Positions 22,811-31,012 of a stretch of DNA of 64,000 nt are shown here, piece by piece. Position numbers and translations under genes: made by a program. This stretch comes from DASVEE01 sp036380735 (GTDB taxonomy: Bacteria; Acidobacteriota; Thermoanaerobaculia; Gp7-AA8): contig DASVEE010000071.1 of the NCBI GenBank assembly GCA_036380735.1, positions 62,001-126,000 of the forward strand. Direction: 5' to 3'. How positions within the stretch are numbered: position 1 is the stretch's first letter; each line of letters opens with the position of its first letter. The notes under the pieces are model-generated. The model saw nothing but the letters and a program-made list of their open reading frames with translations. It was not told the origin of the DNA and ran no database searches.

Positions 22811-25780
22811 GTGAAGCGAGTCATCGCACTGTCGTTTTTCGTCTTGTTGTTCGCGGCTCCGTCCGCTTTCCCTTTCGGTCAGAACAAGATCGTCTACGAC
22901 AAGTTCAACTGGAGTGTCTACCACTCGACGCACTTCGACATCTACTTCTATGAAGAAGAGCGGGCGTCGCTGCAGCGCGTCGTCGACAGCGCCGAAAGCG
23001 CCTACGCCGACCTCTCGCAGAAGTTCAATTACCAGATCTCCAAGAAGATCCCGCTGATCTACTACCACACGCATTCAGCGTTCGAGCAGACCAACGTCCT
23101 GCTCAACTTCATCCCCGAAGGCGTGGGCGCGTTCGCCGAGCCGGCCCGCAACCGCATGGTGCTGCCGATCGACATGTCGGACGAAAAGCTGCTGCAGCTC
23201 ATCACGCACGAGCTGACGCACATCTTCGAGTACGAGGTCCTCTTCCAGGGGAAGCTCGGCAAGACGATCACCGCGAACCCGCCGACGTGGTTCATGGAAG
23301 GTCTCGCCTCCTTCATGGCGCAGGATGAAGAGTCGCGCGACCGCATGGTCCTGCGCGACGCCGTCGTGAACGACTTCGTCCCGCAGATCACGCGCAATCC
23401 GCAGGGCTACTTCGCCTACCGCTTCGGCCACGCCGTCTTCCGCTACATCCAGGAAAAGTACGGCTGGGAAGGGCTGCGCGACTTCATCTACGAATACCGC
23501 AACACGCTCGGCAACAGCGTCGACCGCGCCCTCAAGCGCGCCTTCGATGTGACGCCGGAGGACTTCGACCGCCAGTTCCGGACGTGGCTGCGCAAGCAGT
23601 ACCTTCCGGCGCTCGTCGCCAAGGGTGAGCCGTACGAGTACGGCGAAGCGTTCCGCATCGGCGAGAACATCCAGAGCGACGAGATCGCCCCCGTCACCTC
23701 CCCCTCGGGCGATCTGCTCGCGGCCTTCGCCACGTACAAGGAGGACGTCGACGTCGTCCTCTTCAACGTGCCGCAGCGCCGCATGCTCAAGAACCTCACC
23801 GCGGGCTACACGAAGCAGTACGAGTACCCGATCGTGCAGGCGTTCACGAGCGCGCCGGTCATGGGACGCGACATCGCCTGGGCCCCGAACGGGGACGAGA
23901 TCGCGATCTTCGTGAAGAAGGAGCGCGGCCGCAACCTCCTCCTCATCAATCCGCTCAGCGGCCGGATCAACCGCTCCATCCCGATGACGCTGAACGGCGT
24001 ACCGATCGAGCAGCAGCTCAATCCCTCCTACTCGCCGGACGGCAAGAAGGTCGCCTTCTCCGCCTTCAAGGGCGTGCAGAACGACATCTTCGTCTACGAC
24101 CTCGAGGCCAACACCGTCACGAACCTGACGAACGACTCCTTCTTCGACGGCGCGCCGGTGTTCTCGCCGGATGGGAAGTGGCTGATCTACTCGTCCGTCG
24201 GCGGCAGCTACGCGAAGCTGTACCGCCTCAACCTGGCCAACCCGGCGGAGCGCTACCAGCTCACGACCGGCAACTGGAACGACATCGACGCGACCTTCAC
24301 CCCCGACGGCAAGCGCATCTTCTTCGCCTCCGACAAGCAGACCGGCCGCAACGTCGAGGACGCGGTGAAGATCCTCGAGGAAGCGGAGAAGGCGGCGCGT
24401 CCCGACGCGGCCACGCCGAAGGCGGACCCGACGAATTTCGCCGCGTACAACATCTATTCGCTCGACCTCACGACGGGCGAGATGCTGCAGTACACCGACG
24501 TCATCGGCGGCGCCTTCACGCCGTCCGTCTCCATCGGTCCGAACAACCGCGAGCGGATGGTGTTCTCGTCGTACTACAAGGGGCAGTGGCAGCTCTTCGC
24601 CGCGCCGACCGACAAGCCGCTGCATGAAGCGGAGAAGACCACGCTGCCGTCGGCGCCGATCGCGGCCGATGCGCGCGAGACGTTCAAGACGACGTCCGAG
24701 TTCTTCATCGACGAGGACAAGATCGAAGACGCCGGCGGCTTCCGCCTGTTCGTCGACGACGTCGAGGTCAACGCCGGTGTCAGCTCCGACCAGCGCTTCA
24801 TCTCGCGCTCGGTCATCTTCATGAGCGACATGCTCGGCAACCGCCGTTTCATCGCGGCGCTCGACTCGGTGTCGAGCTTCTCGAACTTCGACTTCCTCTA
24901 CCTCGACATGCGCCGCCGCACGAACTGGGGCTTCCGCGTGTTCGACAACCGCTCGTTCTACGCGGTGCCGAACTTCGAGGAGCAGCGCTTCGACCGCGAG
25001 CAGGCCTACCGCGAGACCGGCGCCCTGGGCATCGTCAGCTATCCGTTCTCGCGCTACCACCGCATCGACGGCGGCGCCGGCTACATCAGCCGCGACGTCG
25101 CCTATCCGACCCTGGAGACGCAGCCGGACGGCAGCGACGCCTACGTGTACCGGCAGCGCCGCGACAACTACCCGGTGGTGAGCACGACGTTCACCGGCGA
25201 CAGCACGACGTACAAGTTCTTCGGGCCGGTGTCGGGCCGCCGCTACCAGGTCAGCGCGACGTATGCGCCGGACCTCGAAGAGGGCGGCACGCTGAGCCAG
25301 GACGTCACCCTCGACTTCCGCCAGTACTTCCAGCTCACCTCGCGCATGCTCCTCGCGGCGCGCGTCTTCGCCGGCTACTCCGACGGCAACGCCTCGAACT
25401 TCTACTACTTCGGCGGCCTCAATACGCTGCGCGGCTACGACTTCCGCACGCTCATCGGCAACCAGGCGGCGTACGCGAACTTCGAGTTCCGCTTCCCGCT
25501 GATCGACGTCCTGGCCACGCCGGTCATCACCTTCCAGCAGGTCCGCGGCGTCCTCTTCTTCGACATCGGCACCGCGAGCCTCGACGGCAACAACCTGCTG
25601 GGCCAGAAGCACAAGTTCATCGAAGACGGCCGCCTCGTCGACGGCAAAGCCTCCGTCGGCTACGGCTTCAGCTTCAACTTCCTCGGCATGCAGCTCAACT
25701 GGGACTTCGCCCGCCGCTACGACCTGAAAAACTTCGAAGGCGGCTACCGAACGAGCTTCTGGATCGGCAACACGTTCTAA
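22811..25780 (+). CDS. gluzincin peptidase / TolB-like propeller / surface-antigen barrel fusion
   Basis: 989 residues, GTG start behind GGAGG. A signal peptide (1-22) leads to a peptidase MA-like domain with the zinc motif HELTH (133-137) and a probable third ligand Glu163 (WFMEGLASF). Residues about 280-630 carry beta-propeller blades of TolB/WD40-like type (NPSYSPDGKKVAFSA, APVFSPDGKWLIYSSV, ATFTPDGKRIFFASD). The last 300 residues form an Omp85/surface-antigen-like barrel (YYFGGLNTLRGYDFRT, FEFRFPLIDVL) ending in a terminal Phe. It may anchor the peptidase and propeller to the outer membrane. A classical terminator follows. Confidence 0.8.
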   Translation: MKRVIALSFFVLLFAAPSAFPFGQNKIVYDKFNWSVYHSTHFDIYFYEEERASLQRVVDSAESAYADLSQKFNYQISKKIPLIYYHTHSAFEQTNVLLNFIPEGVGAFAEPARNRMVLPIDMSDEKLLQLITHELTHIFEYEVLFQGKLGKTITANPPTWFMEGLASFMAQDEESRDRMVLRDAVVNDFVPQITRNPQGYFAYRFGHAVFRYIQEKYGWEGLRDFIYEYRNTLGNSVDRALKRAFDVTPEDFDRQFRTWLRKQYLPALVAKGEPYEYGEAFRIGENIQSDEIAPVTSPSGDLLAAFATYKEDVDVVLFNVPQRRMLKNLTAGYTKQYEYPIVQAFTSAPVMGRDIAWAPNGDEIAIFVKKERGRNLLLINPLSGRINRSIPMTLNGVPIEQQLNPSYSPDGKKVAFSAFKGVQNDIFVYDLEANTVTNLTNDSFFDGAPVFSPDGKWLIYSSVGGSYAKLYRLNLANPAERYQLTTGNWNDIDATFTPDGKRIFFASDKQTGRNVEDAVKILEEAEKAARPDAATPKADPTNFAAYNIYSLDLTTGEMLQYTDVIGGAFTPSVSIGPNNRERMVFSSYYKGQWQLFAAPTDKPLHEAEKTTLPSAPIAADARETFKTTSEFFIDEDKIEDAGGFRLFVDDVEVNAGVSSDQRFISRSVIFMSDMLGNRRFIAALDSVSSFSNFDFLYLDMRRRTNWGFRVFDNRSFYAVPNFEEQRFDREQAYRETGALGIVSYPFSRYHRIDGGAGYISRDVAYPTLETQPDGSDAYVYRQRRDNYPVVSTTFTGDSTTYKFFGPVSGRRYQVSATYAPDLEEGGTLSQDVTLDFRQYFQLTSRMLLAARVFAGYSDGNASNFYYFGGLNTLRGYDFRTLIGNQAAYANFEFRFPLIDVLATPVITFQQVRGVLFFDIGTASLDGNNLLGQKHKFIEDGRLVDGKASVGYGFSFNFLGMQLNWDFARRYDLKNFEGGYRTSFWIGNTF

Positions 25781-25798
25781 GGATTCGCCCAGCTATGC

Positions 25799-25827
25799 AA
25801 AGCCCCGGCGAGAGCCGGGGCTTTTTT
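25799..25827 (+). terminator. intrinsic terminator of the barrel-fusion gene
   Basis: AAAGCCCCGGC, loop GAGA, GCCGGGGCTTTTTT: an 8-9 bp GC stem followed by a run of six T. It is the best classical terminator in the window, and a word hairpin follows it after only about 13 bp. Confidence 0.92.
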
Positions 25828-25840
25828 GTTTGGGGGAGAA

Positions 25841-25938
25841 CGATGGGACGAATAGGACCTATAGGACAGATGGGACGAATAGGACGGCTGTAAGTCCCAT
25901 AGGTCCTATCCGTCCTATAGGTCCTATTCGTCCTATCG
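25841..25938. repeat. 9-bp-word hairpin, copy e
   Basis: Left arm 25841-25887 starts GAACGATGGGACG; right arm 25893-25938 ends GTCCTATCGTTCC. It lies between the previous terminator and the convergent topoisomerase gene. Because a strong terminator is already present, its role as sole terminator is doubtful here. Confidence 0.88.
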
Positions 25939-25948
25939 TTCCCCGGCG

Positions 25949-26998
25949 TTACGCCGCCCTTGGATGCTTCCGCCGGTTCGCGATCGTCTCGCGCAGGAAC
26001 TTCAGCAGGGCGCGCTCTTCCATCGACAGGCCGACGCGCACCACCGGGCTTCCCTTGCGGGTCTTGCGCAGGGTCTCGAACGGCTTTCCTTCGAGGTACT
26101 CGTCCAGCAGCCTCGGGCAGATGTACGACGACCGGCACACCGCGGGCGTGTTGCCGAGCTGCTCCGACGTCGCCACGATCGCTTTGCGGATCTTGCGCTT
26201 GCGCTCCGCTTTGCTCGTTCCCTGTCCCTGCATCGCCAGGGCGATGGAGCACAGCAGCGTCCCAGCCCACGTGCGGAAGTCCTTGGCGGTGAACTCCTCG
26301 CCGATGATCGACTGGATGTACTCGTTCACGTGGCGGTCCTTCACGTCGACGAAACGGTCGCCCGACAGGAACTTGAACAGCTCGCTCCCCTTCATCGACT
26401 TGAGCGCGCGCACGACCTCCGCCACTTCCGCATCCTCCACCACGCGCTTCTGCTTCTTCTTCCACTTGCCGACGTAGTCGAACAGCACGGCGTCATTCTC
26501 GATCTTCACATGCTGCGCGCGGATCGTGGAAAGCCCGAACGTCGACTCGGCCTCCGCACTCTTGTCGTTCCCCACCCGGAAGAAGCCCTGGTCGATCAGC
26601 CGCACCATCGTCGCCAGCACCCGCCGCCGGTCGAGATCATCCCTCTTGAGGTCGGCGCGCACCTTGCGCCGCAGCTCCGGCAACGACTCGCCAAACTCGA
26701 CGACCCGGCGGAACTTGGCCTCCTCCCGCTGAGCCCGAAATTTGCCGTGATACAGGTACTGCGTCCGCCCCTTCTTGTCCACGCCCACCGCCTGCAACGG
26801 CGCGCTCTCCCCTCGCGCAATCCGCACGTTCTGCCACGCCGGCGGAATCCGCAGCTTGGCAATCCGGGCAAGGGTCTTCTCATCCGTGACCTCACGGCCA
26901 TCGGCATGACGGAACTGAAATCCCGTCTCCTTCGTCCCCTCACGGCGGATCCCCTGCGCATCCAGGTACCACCGCCGGCGCACACCTTTCACAGGCAT
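25949..26998 (-). CDS. type IB DNA topoisomerase (poxvirus-like)
   Basis: 349 residues. The sequence has the bacterial/poxvirus TopIB organisation: an N-terminal GFQFRHADGREVTDEKTLAR, the stretch RIPPAWQNVRIA, the catalytic Arg in FFRVGND, Arg242 in KDFRTWAGT, and Tyr292 in CRSSYICPRLL as the nucleophile. TopIB relaxes both positive and negative supercoils. The start at MPVKGVRRR was chosen because the further open frame upstream consists of inverted-repeat DNA. The convergent neighbour is the barrel fusion. Confidence 0.9.
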   Translation of the reverse strand: MPVKGVRRRWYLDAQGIRREGTKETGFQFRHADGREVTDEKTLARIAKLRIPPAWQNVRIARGESAPLQAVGVDKKGRTQYLYHGKFRAQREEAKFRRVVEFGESLPELRRKVRADLKRDDLDRRRVLATMVRLIDQGFFRVGNDKSAEAESTFGLSTIRAQHVKIENDAVLFDYVGKWKKKQKRVVEDAEVAEVVRALKSMKGSELFKFLSGDRFVDVKDRHVNEYIQSIIGEEFTAKDFRTWAGTLLCSIALAMQGQGTSKAERKRKIRKAIVATSEQLGNTPAVCRSSYICPRLLDEYLEGKPFETLRKTRKGSPVVRVGLSMEERALLKFLRETIANRRKHPRAA

Positions 26999-27063
26999 CG
27001 CGCCGATTTCTGCGAGATCGAGGCCATGGGATCGGCCGTTTGTGCGGTGCGGTGTCGCTGGTG

Positions 27064-27243
27064 CGACAGGGGAGACGACCGGGAGGCCTCCGGCGGGCGG
27101 GCACGGCCCGCGGCGCTGGTTGGCCAATCCTCGGCCGACCTTGCGAACTAACGTGTTGATCGCGACGCCGTGCGCCGAGCCTGAGGCAACCAGCGCCGCG
27201 GGTCGTACCCGCCCGCCGGAGGCCCCTCGTCGTTCCCTGTCGC
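27064..27243. repeat. 180-bp foldback element
   Basis: Two arms of about 58-60 bp (27064-27124 and 27186-27243) are near-perfect complements. For example GGCCTCCGGCGGGCGGG in the left arm pairs with CCCGCCCGCCGGAGGCC in the right. A 60-bp loop separates them. It fills the gap between the divergent topoisomerase and GT-C genes and is unrelated to the word hairpins. Probably a REP/MITE-like element or a strong secondary-structure block. Confidence 0.8.
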
Positions 27244-27270
27244 CTCGGCGAAACTGCACCGCATAGAACG

Positions 27271-27276
27271 TACAAT
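27271..27276 (+). promoter_or_regulatory. -10 element for the first GT-C gene (near-leaderless)
   Basis: TACAAT ends 8 bp before the GTG start at 27285. A transcript from it would begin at or within a few bases of the start codon, so the mRNA would be leaderless. No convincing -35 box is seen. Confidence 0.35.
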
Positions 27277-27284
27277 GCCGCGCC

Positions 27285-29066
27285 GTGACGCGGCAGCAGC
27301 GGGTGATGGTTGTGTTGGGCTCGATTGTGGTCGGGCTGACTCGGTTCATGCCGCTGGCGCGGGCGCCGTGGGATTGGGACGAGGTGTTGTTCTGTCTCGC
27401 CATGCGCGACTACGACGTCGGCGTGCACCATCCGCATCCGCCGGGGTTTCCGCTGTTCATCGCGCTGGCGAACGTCGTGCGGTTTTTTACGGCGAGCGAC
27501 TTTCGCGCGTTGCAGGCGGTGAACGTCATCGCTTCGCTGTTTTTGTTTCCGTTGATGTTCTATGTCGCGCGTGCGTTCCGGTTCTCGTTCCGGAGCGCGT
27601 TCGTGGCGGCGGGGTTGTTCGCGTTCCTGCCGAACATCTGGTTTTACGGCGGGACCGCGTTCAGCGACACGGCGGCGCTCGCGTTGTTCCTGCTGGCGAT
27701 GGCGTTGTATCTCGACAGCGGGACGGAGGCGCGGCGGTACTACGCGGCGGCGGCGGTGCTCGGGCTGGCGATGTTGATCCGGCCGCAGAACGCGCTCGTC
27801 CTGATCTATCCGTGGATCGCGGCGGCGGTGCGGTTGGCGCGGGCGAAGCAACTGCGGACGCTGATTCTCGGGAGCGTGCTGACGACGCTGATCGTGCTGG
27901 CCGGTTACGGCGCGGCGATGATGGCGACGGGGCAGGAGCGCTTCGTGGCCGCGTTCCTCGGGCACAAGGAGTTCGTCGAGAAGACCGACACGCTGCAGAA
28001 TCCGGCGCGGCCGCCGCTCGGCGAGATCGTGCGCATGCAGCTCGATCCGTATGTGGCGGGGAAGGTGTCGATCCTCGTCAACCTGCTCGTGCTGCTCGGT
28101 CTCGTGCGGGGCCTGGTGCGGGGGCCGCGGCGGCCGGTGATCGAGACGCTTCTGACCTTTGCTCCGTTCTTCCTTTTCATGACGTTCATCCTCTCGCACC
28201 TCGGCTTCAGCCGGCTGTCGATGAGCTACGCGCCGGCGGTGGTGATGCTGGCGGCGGAAGGGATGTTCGCGGCGGGCGCGCTGGCCGGGATGGTGGTGCG
28301 CTGGAAGTGGACGGAGGTCGCGGTGGCGACGGCGGCACTGCTCGTCATCCTCGGGCGGCTCATTCCGTGGACGCTCCCCGCGTTCACCGAGCCCCGGACG
28401 ACGCTGGCGCCGCCGACGGCGACGGTGCATTGGGTTCGCCAGCACGTGCCGAAGGGGACGACGCTGTACGTCGATGAAGGGATGTGGCCGTGGGCGCGCT
28501 ACTGGCTGCCGGAGTACGAGCAGATCCGCGTGCCGGGGCTGAAGGCGAAGGACGTACGCGACTGGCGCGAGGGGTGGTTCATCCGCCCGGGCAACAGCGG
28601 CTCGCTGGCGGCCGTGCCGTTCCGGCGCCCGCACAACCGGACGTGGAACATCGTGGCGCAGCGCTACTTCGAGACGTACGCGATCCCGGTGTCGCAGTAC
28701 ATCGCCTTCCGCGACGGGTGGTACGACGAAGAGGCGTTCGCCGATGAAGCATGGCGCTGGATGGCGCCCGAGGGAGTGGCGTGGCTGCCGCCGGTGGGGC
28801 AGCATGCGGAACTGGTGATGGCGTTCACGGTGCCGACGGATGACGTGAAGAAGCCGATCCTCGTGACGTTCGAGCTGAACGGCGAGCCGCTCGGCGAAGT
28901 GTTGTGCAAGGTGCCGACGAACGACGTCCGCTTCGTCGCCCGCAACGGCCGGAGCGATCGCCCGAACGAGCTGCGGATGACCGTCTCCGACGTCATCCGC
29001 GCGGAAGGCGATCCGCGGCCACTCGCGCTGCAGTTGCACGCGTATGGGTGGAAGGGGTTGCCGTGA
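27285..29066 (+). CDS. GT-C type polytopic glycosyltransferase-like protein 1
   Basis: 593 residues with about ten membrane segments and a periplasmic C-terminal beta domain. The first loop has APWDWDEVLF, which gives the acidic residues used by GT-C enzymes, then HPHPPGFPLF, IWFYGGTAFSD, and GLAMLIRPQNALV. The C-terminal 200 residues include VHWVRQHVPKGTTLYVDE. Members of this group transfer polyprenyl-linked sugars to lipids or proteins. It is the first of three tandem paralogues. Start at GTG 27285; the stop overlaps the next GTG (GTGA). Confidence 0.75.
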   Translation: MTRQQRVMVVLGSIVVGLTRFMPLARAPWDWDEVLFCLAMRDYDVGVHHPHPPGFPLFIALANVVRFFTASDFRALQAVNVIASLFLFPLMFYVARAFRFSFRSAFVAAGLFAFLPNIWFYGGTAFSDTAALALFLLAMALYLDSGTEARRYYAAAAVLGLAMLIRPQNALVLIYPWIAAAVRLARAKQLRTLILGSVLTTLIVLAGYGAAMMATGQERFVAAFLGHKEFVEKTDTLQNPARPPLGEIVRMQLDPYVAGKVSILVNLLVLLGLVRGLVRGPRRPVIETLLTFAPFFLFMTFILSHLGFSRLSMSYAPAVVMLAAEGMFAAGALAGMVVRWKWTEVAVATAALLVILGRLIPWTLPAFTEPRTTLAPPTATVHWVRQHVPKGTTLYVDEGMWPWARYWLPEYEQIRVPGLKAKDVRDWREGWFIRPGNSGSLAAVPFRRPHNRTWNIVAQRYFETYAIPVSQYIAFRDGWYDEEAFADEAWRWMAPEGVAWLPPVGQHAELVMAFTVPTDDVKKPILVTFELNGEPLGEVLCKVPTNDVRFVARNGRSDRPNELRMTVSDVIRAEGDPRPLALQLHAYGWKGLP

Positions 29067-31012
29067 GGGCTCAGGGCTCAGCGGGCGGGGCTCAGGGCCC
29101 AGCGCTCAGGGCTCAGGATGTCGGTGGCGGCGGTCAGCGTCGTTCGGCGCAGCCCCTGGGCCCTGAGCCCCGCGCCCTGGGCCCTCAGCGGAAGCTGCTG
29201 CTGATCACGGCCATCGTCGTCGCGCTCACGCGGCTCGCGGCGATCTCGCACGGCATCTGGGATTGGGACGAGGCGCTCTTCTCGATTGCCGTCGGCGATT
29301 ACAACGTGGCCAACCATCAGCCGCATCCGCCGGGGTATCCGCTGTTCGTGGCGGCGGCGAAGGTGGTGCACTTCTTCGGCGTGCCAGAGTTCCGCGCGCT
29401 GCAGGTCATCGCGCTCCTCGGCGCTTTCGCCATCTTCCCGGCGGCGTTCGCGCTCGCGCGCGAGCTCGGGTTCGAGCTCCGCACCGCGTACTTCGGGGCG
29501 CTGATCTACTCCTTCTTTCCCAACGTCTGGGTGTACGGCGGAGGGGCGTACAGCGACCTGCCGGCGACGGCGCTGCTCTACTTCGGTTGCGCGCTCGTCC
29601 TGCGCGGGCGGCGCGAGCCGCGCGCGTATCTCTGGGGCGCGGTGCTGCTCGCGTTGTGCGTGGGAATCCGGCCGCAGCATCTGCTGATCGCGGCCGTGCC
29701 GGTGCTCGTGGCCACGGTCAAGCTGCTGCGGACGTCGTGGAAGACGGTGGTCGCGGCGGGCGTCGTCGCCCTGCTGATCATCGCCGTCATCTACACCGCC
29801 GCGGTCGTGGCCTCGGCGTCGTACGACGACGTGCGCAAGGCGATGGTCGGGCAGCGCGAGTGGCTGGCGAAGGTCGACTCGTACGAGAACCCGCACCGGC
29901 CGCCGCTGGCGCAGCTCGCACGGCTCTTCTTCTTCAAGCCGGTGCAGAACACGCGCTTGATGCTCACCATCGACATCATCGCGGCGCTCGGCTTTCTCGC
30001 GGCGATCTTCCGCCGCCGTGTGCCGGTGCTGTGGGTGTTCGCGCTGTTCGGACCTTTCGCGGTAGTGGCGTGGCTGAACTTCGACTTCAGCGTGGTGGGC
30101 CGCTATTCGATTGCGTACATGCTGGCGCACGCGCTGCTGGCGGCGGAAGGGCTGGCGTGGATTGGGCGGGGTGCGTTGTCCGTACGCCGCCCCAACGGAC
30201 AACGGACAACGGACAACGGACAACAGCATCGCGGTGATGGTGCCGGTGCCAGCGCTTCGATCGTACTTTCCAGCGCGCTGGTGCTCCTGCTGGTCATCTG
30301 GACTACGCCGGCGCTGGTCGCGCTGCAGACGGTCACGCCGCCGCCCACCGCGGCGCTGGAATGGGTGAAGGCGAACGTGCCGAAATCGTCGCCCTTGTTC
30401 GTCAGCACCGGCCTGGGGCCGCACGGCACGTACCTCATCCGCGACCGCGAAGTGCACTTCGTGGAGAGCGCCAGCGAGGTCTCCGCGCTGACGCTCGGCG
30501 GCTACATCGTGCAGCCGCATCTCGTGCCGCATCACGGCGCGCATTCGTTCGTCATGCCGCGACGAAGGTTGTGGGAGATCGTGCGGCCGCGTCATTTCGA
30601 GGCCTCGGTGACGCCGATCTCCACGATCGTGCGCTTCGGCGACGGGTGGCATCTCGAGGAAGGCGAGGGGATGTCGACGTGGCGGTGGATGGGGCATGAG
30701 TCGGTGACGCACCTTCCCGCGGTGAGGAAGGAAGGGCGTCTCCACCTGAAGTTCTACGTGCCGCTCGACGGACTGAAGACGCCGCCGACGATCGAGGTCA
30801 TCCTCAACGGGAAGGTCGTCGACCGCATCGTGGCCGCGGCGGAGACCGACTACGAGCGCACGTACACCCTGCCGGGACGGAGCGACGCGGAGAACGAGCT
30901 GCGTCTCGTCACGAGCGGCGCGGTCAATCCGGCGCGCGATCATGGCGGCGCCGACTCGCGCGATCTCGGGCTTCGCGTCAATATGCTGTCATGGTCCGAT
31001 ACTTCTCCCTGA
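29063..31012 (+). CDS. GT-C type polytopic glycosyltransferase-like protein 2
   Basis: 649 residues from GTG 29063, overlapping the previous stop. The first 45 residues are translated from a GGGCTCA-word hairpin (AQGSAGGAQGPALRAQD) and look non-homologous. After this the paralogue core begins (LLLITAIVVALTRLAAISHG), with IWDWDEALF, HPHPPGYPLF, VWVYGGGAYSD and CVGIRPQHLL. A second word insertion (PNGQRTTDNGQ) lies at about residues 375-385 in a loop between membrane segments. The C-terminal domain matches that of protein 1. The gene tolerates both insertions in frame. Confidence 0.7.
   Translation: MRAQGSAGGAQGPALRAQDVGGGGQRRSAQPLGPEPRALGPQRKLLLITAIVVALTRLAAISHGIWDWDEALFSIAVGDYNVANHQPHPPGYPLFVAAAKVVHFFGVPEFRALQVIALLGAFAIFPAAFALARELGFELRTAYFGALIYSFFPNVWVYGGGAYSDLPATALLYFGCALVLRGRREPRAYLWGAVLLALCVGIRPQHLLIAAVPVLVATVKLLRTSWKTVVAAGVVALLIIAVIYTAAVVASASYDDVRKAMVGQREWLAKVDSYENPHRPPLAQLARLFFFKPVQNTRLMLTIDIIAALGFLAAIFRRRVPVLWVFALFGPFAVVAWLNFDFSVVGRYSIAYMLAHALLAAEGLAWIGRGALSVRRPNGQRTTDNGQQHRGDGAGASASIVLSSALVLLLVIWTTPALVALQTVTPPPTAALEWVKANVPKSSPLFVSTGLGPHGTYLIRDREVHFVESASEVSALTLGGYIVQPHLVPHHGAHSFVMPRRRLWEIVRPRHFEASVTPISTIVRFGDGWHLEEGEGMSTWRWMGHESVTHLPAVRKEGRLHLKFYVPLDGLKTPPTIEVILNGKVVDRIVAAAETDYERTYTLPGRSDAENELRLVTSGAVNPARDHGGADSRDLGLRVNMLSWSDTSP
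29067..29190. repeat. GGGCTCA-word hairpin at the start of a GT-C gene
   Basis: The left arm repeats GGGCTCAG-type words (29067-29117). The right arm has CCCTGAGC-type words. GCGGGGCTCAGGGCCC (29085-29100) pairs perfectly with 29158-29173. The whole hairpin is read in frame as the N terminus of the second GT-C gene. Confidence 0.8.
30176..30230. repeat. ACGGACA-word hairpin inside a GT-C gene
   Basis: GTTGTCCGT (30176-30184) is followed by an ACGGACA ladder of about four words (30196-30226). The insertion keeps the reading frame and adds residues with the motif QRTTDNGQ to a predicted loop. The same words make the foldback at 36094-36166. Confidence 0.75.

Noticed and set aside
25841..25938. 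Word hairpins simply being intrinsic terminators
   Set aside because: Copies lack U-tracts, one follows a perfect terminator and one is inside a gene, so termination cannot be their general purpose.
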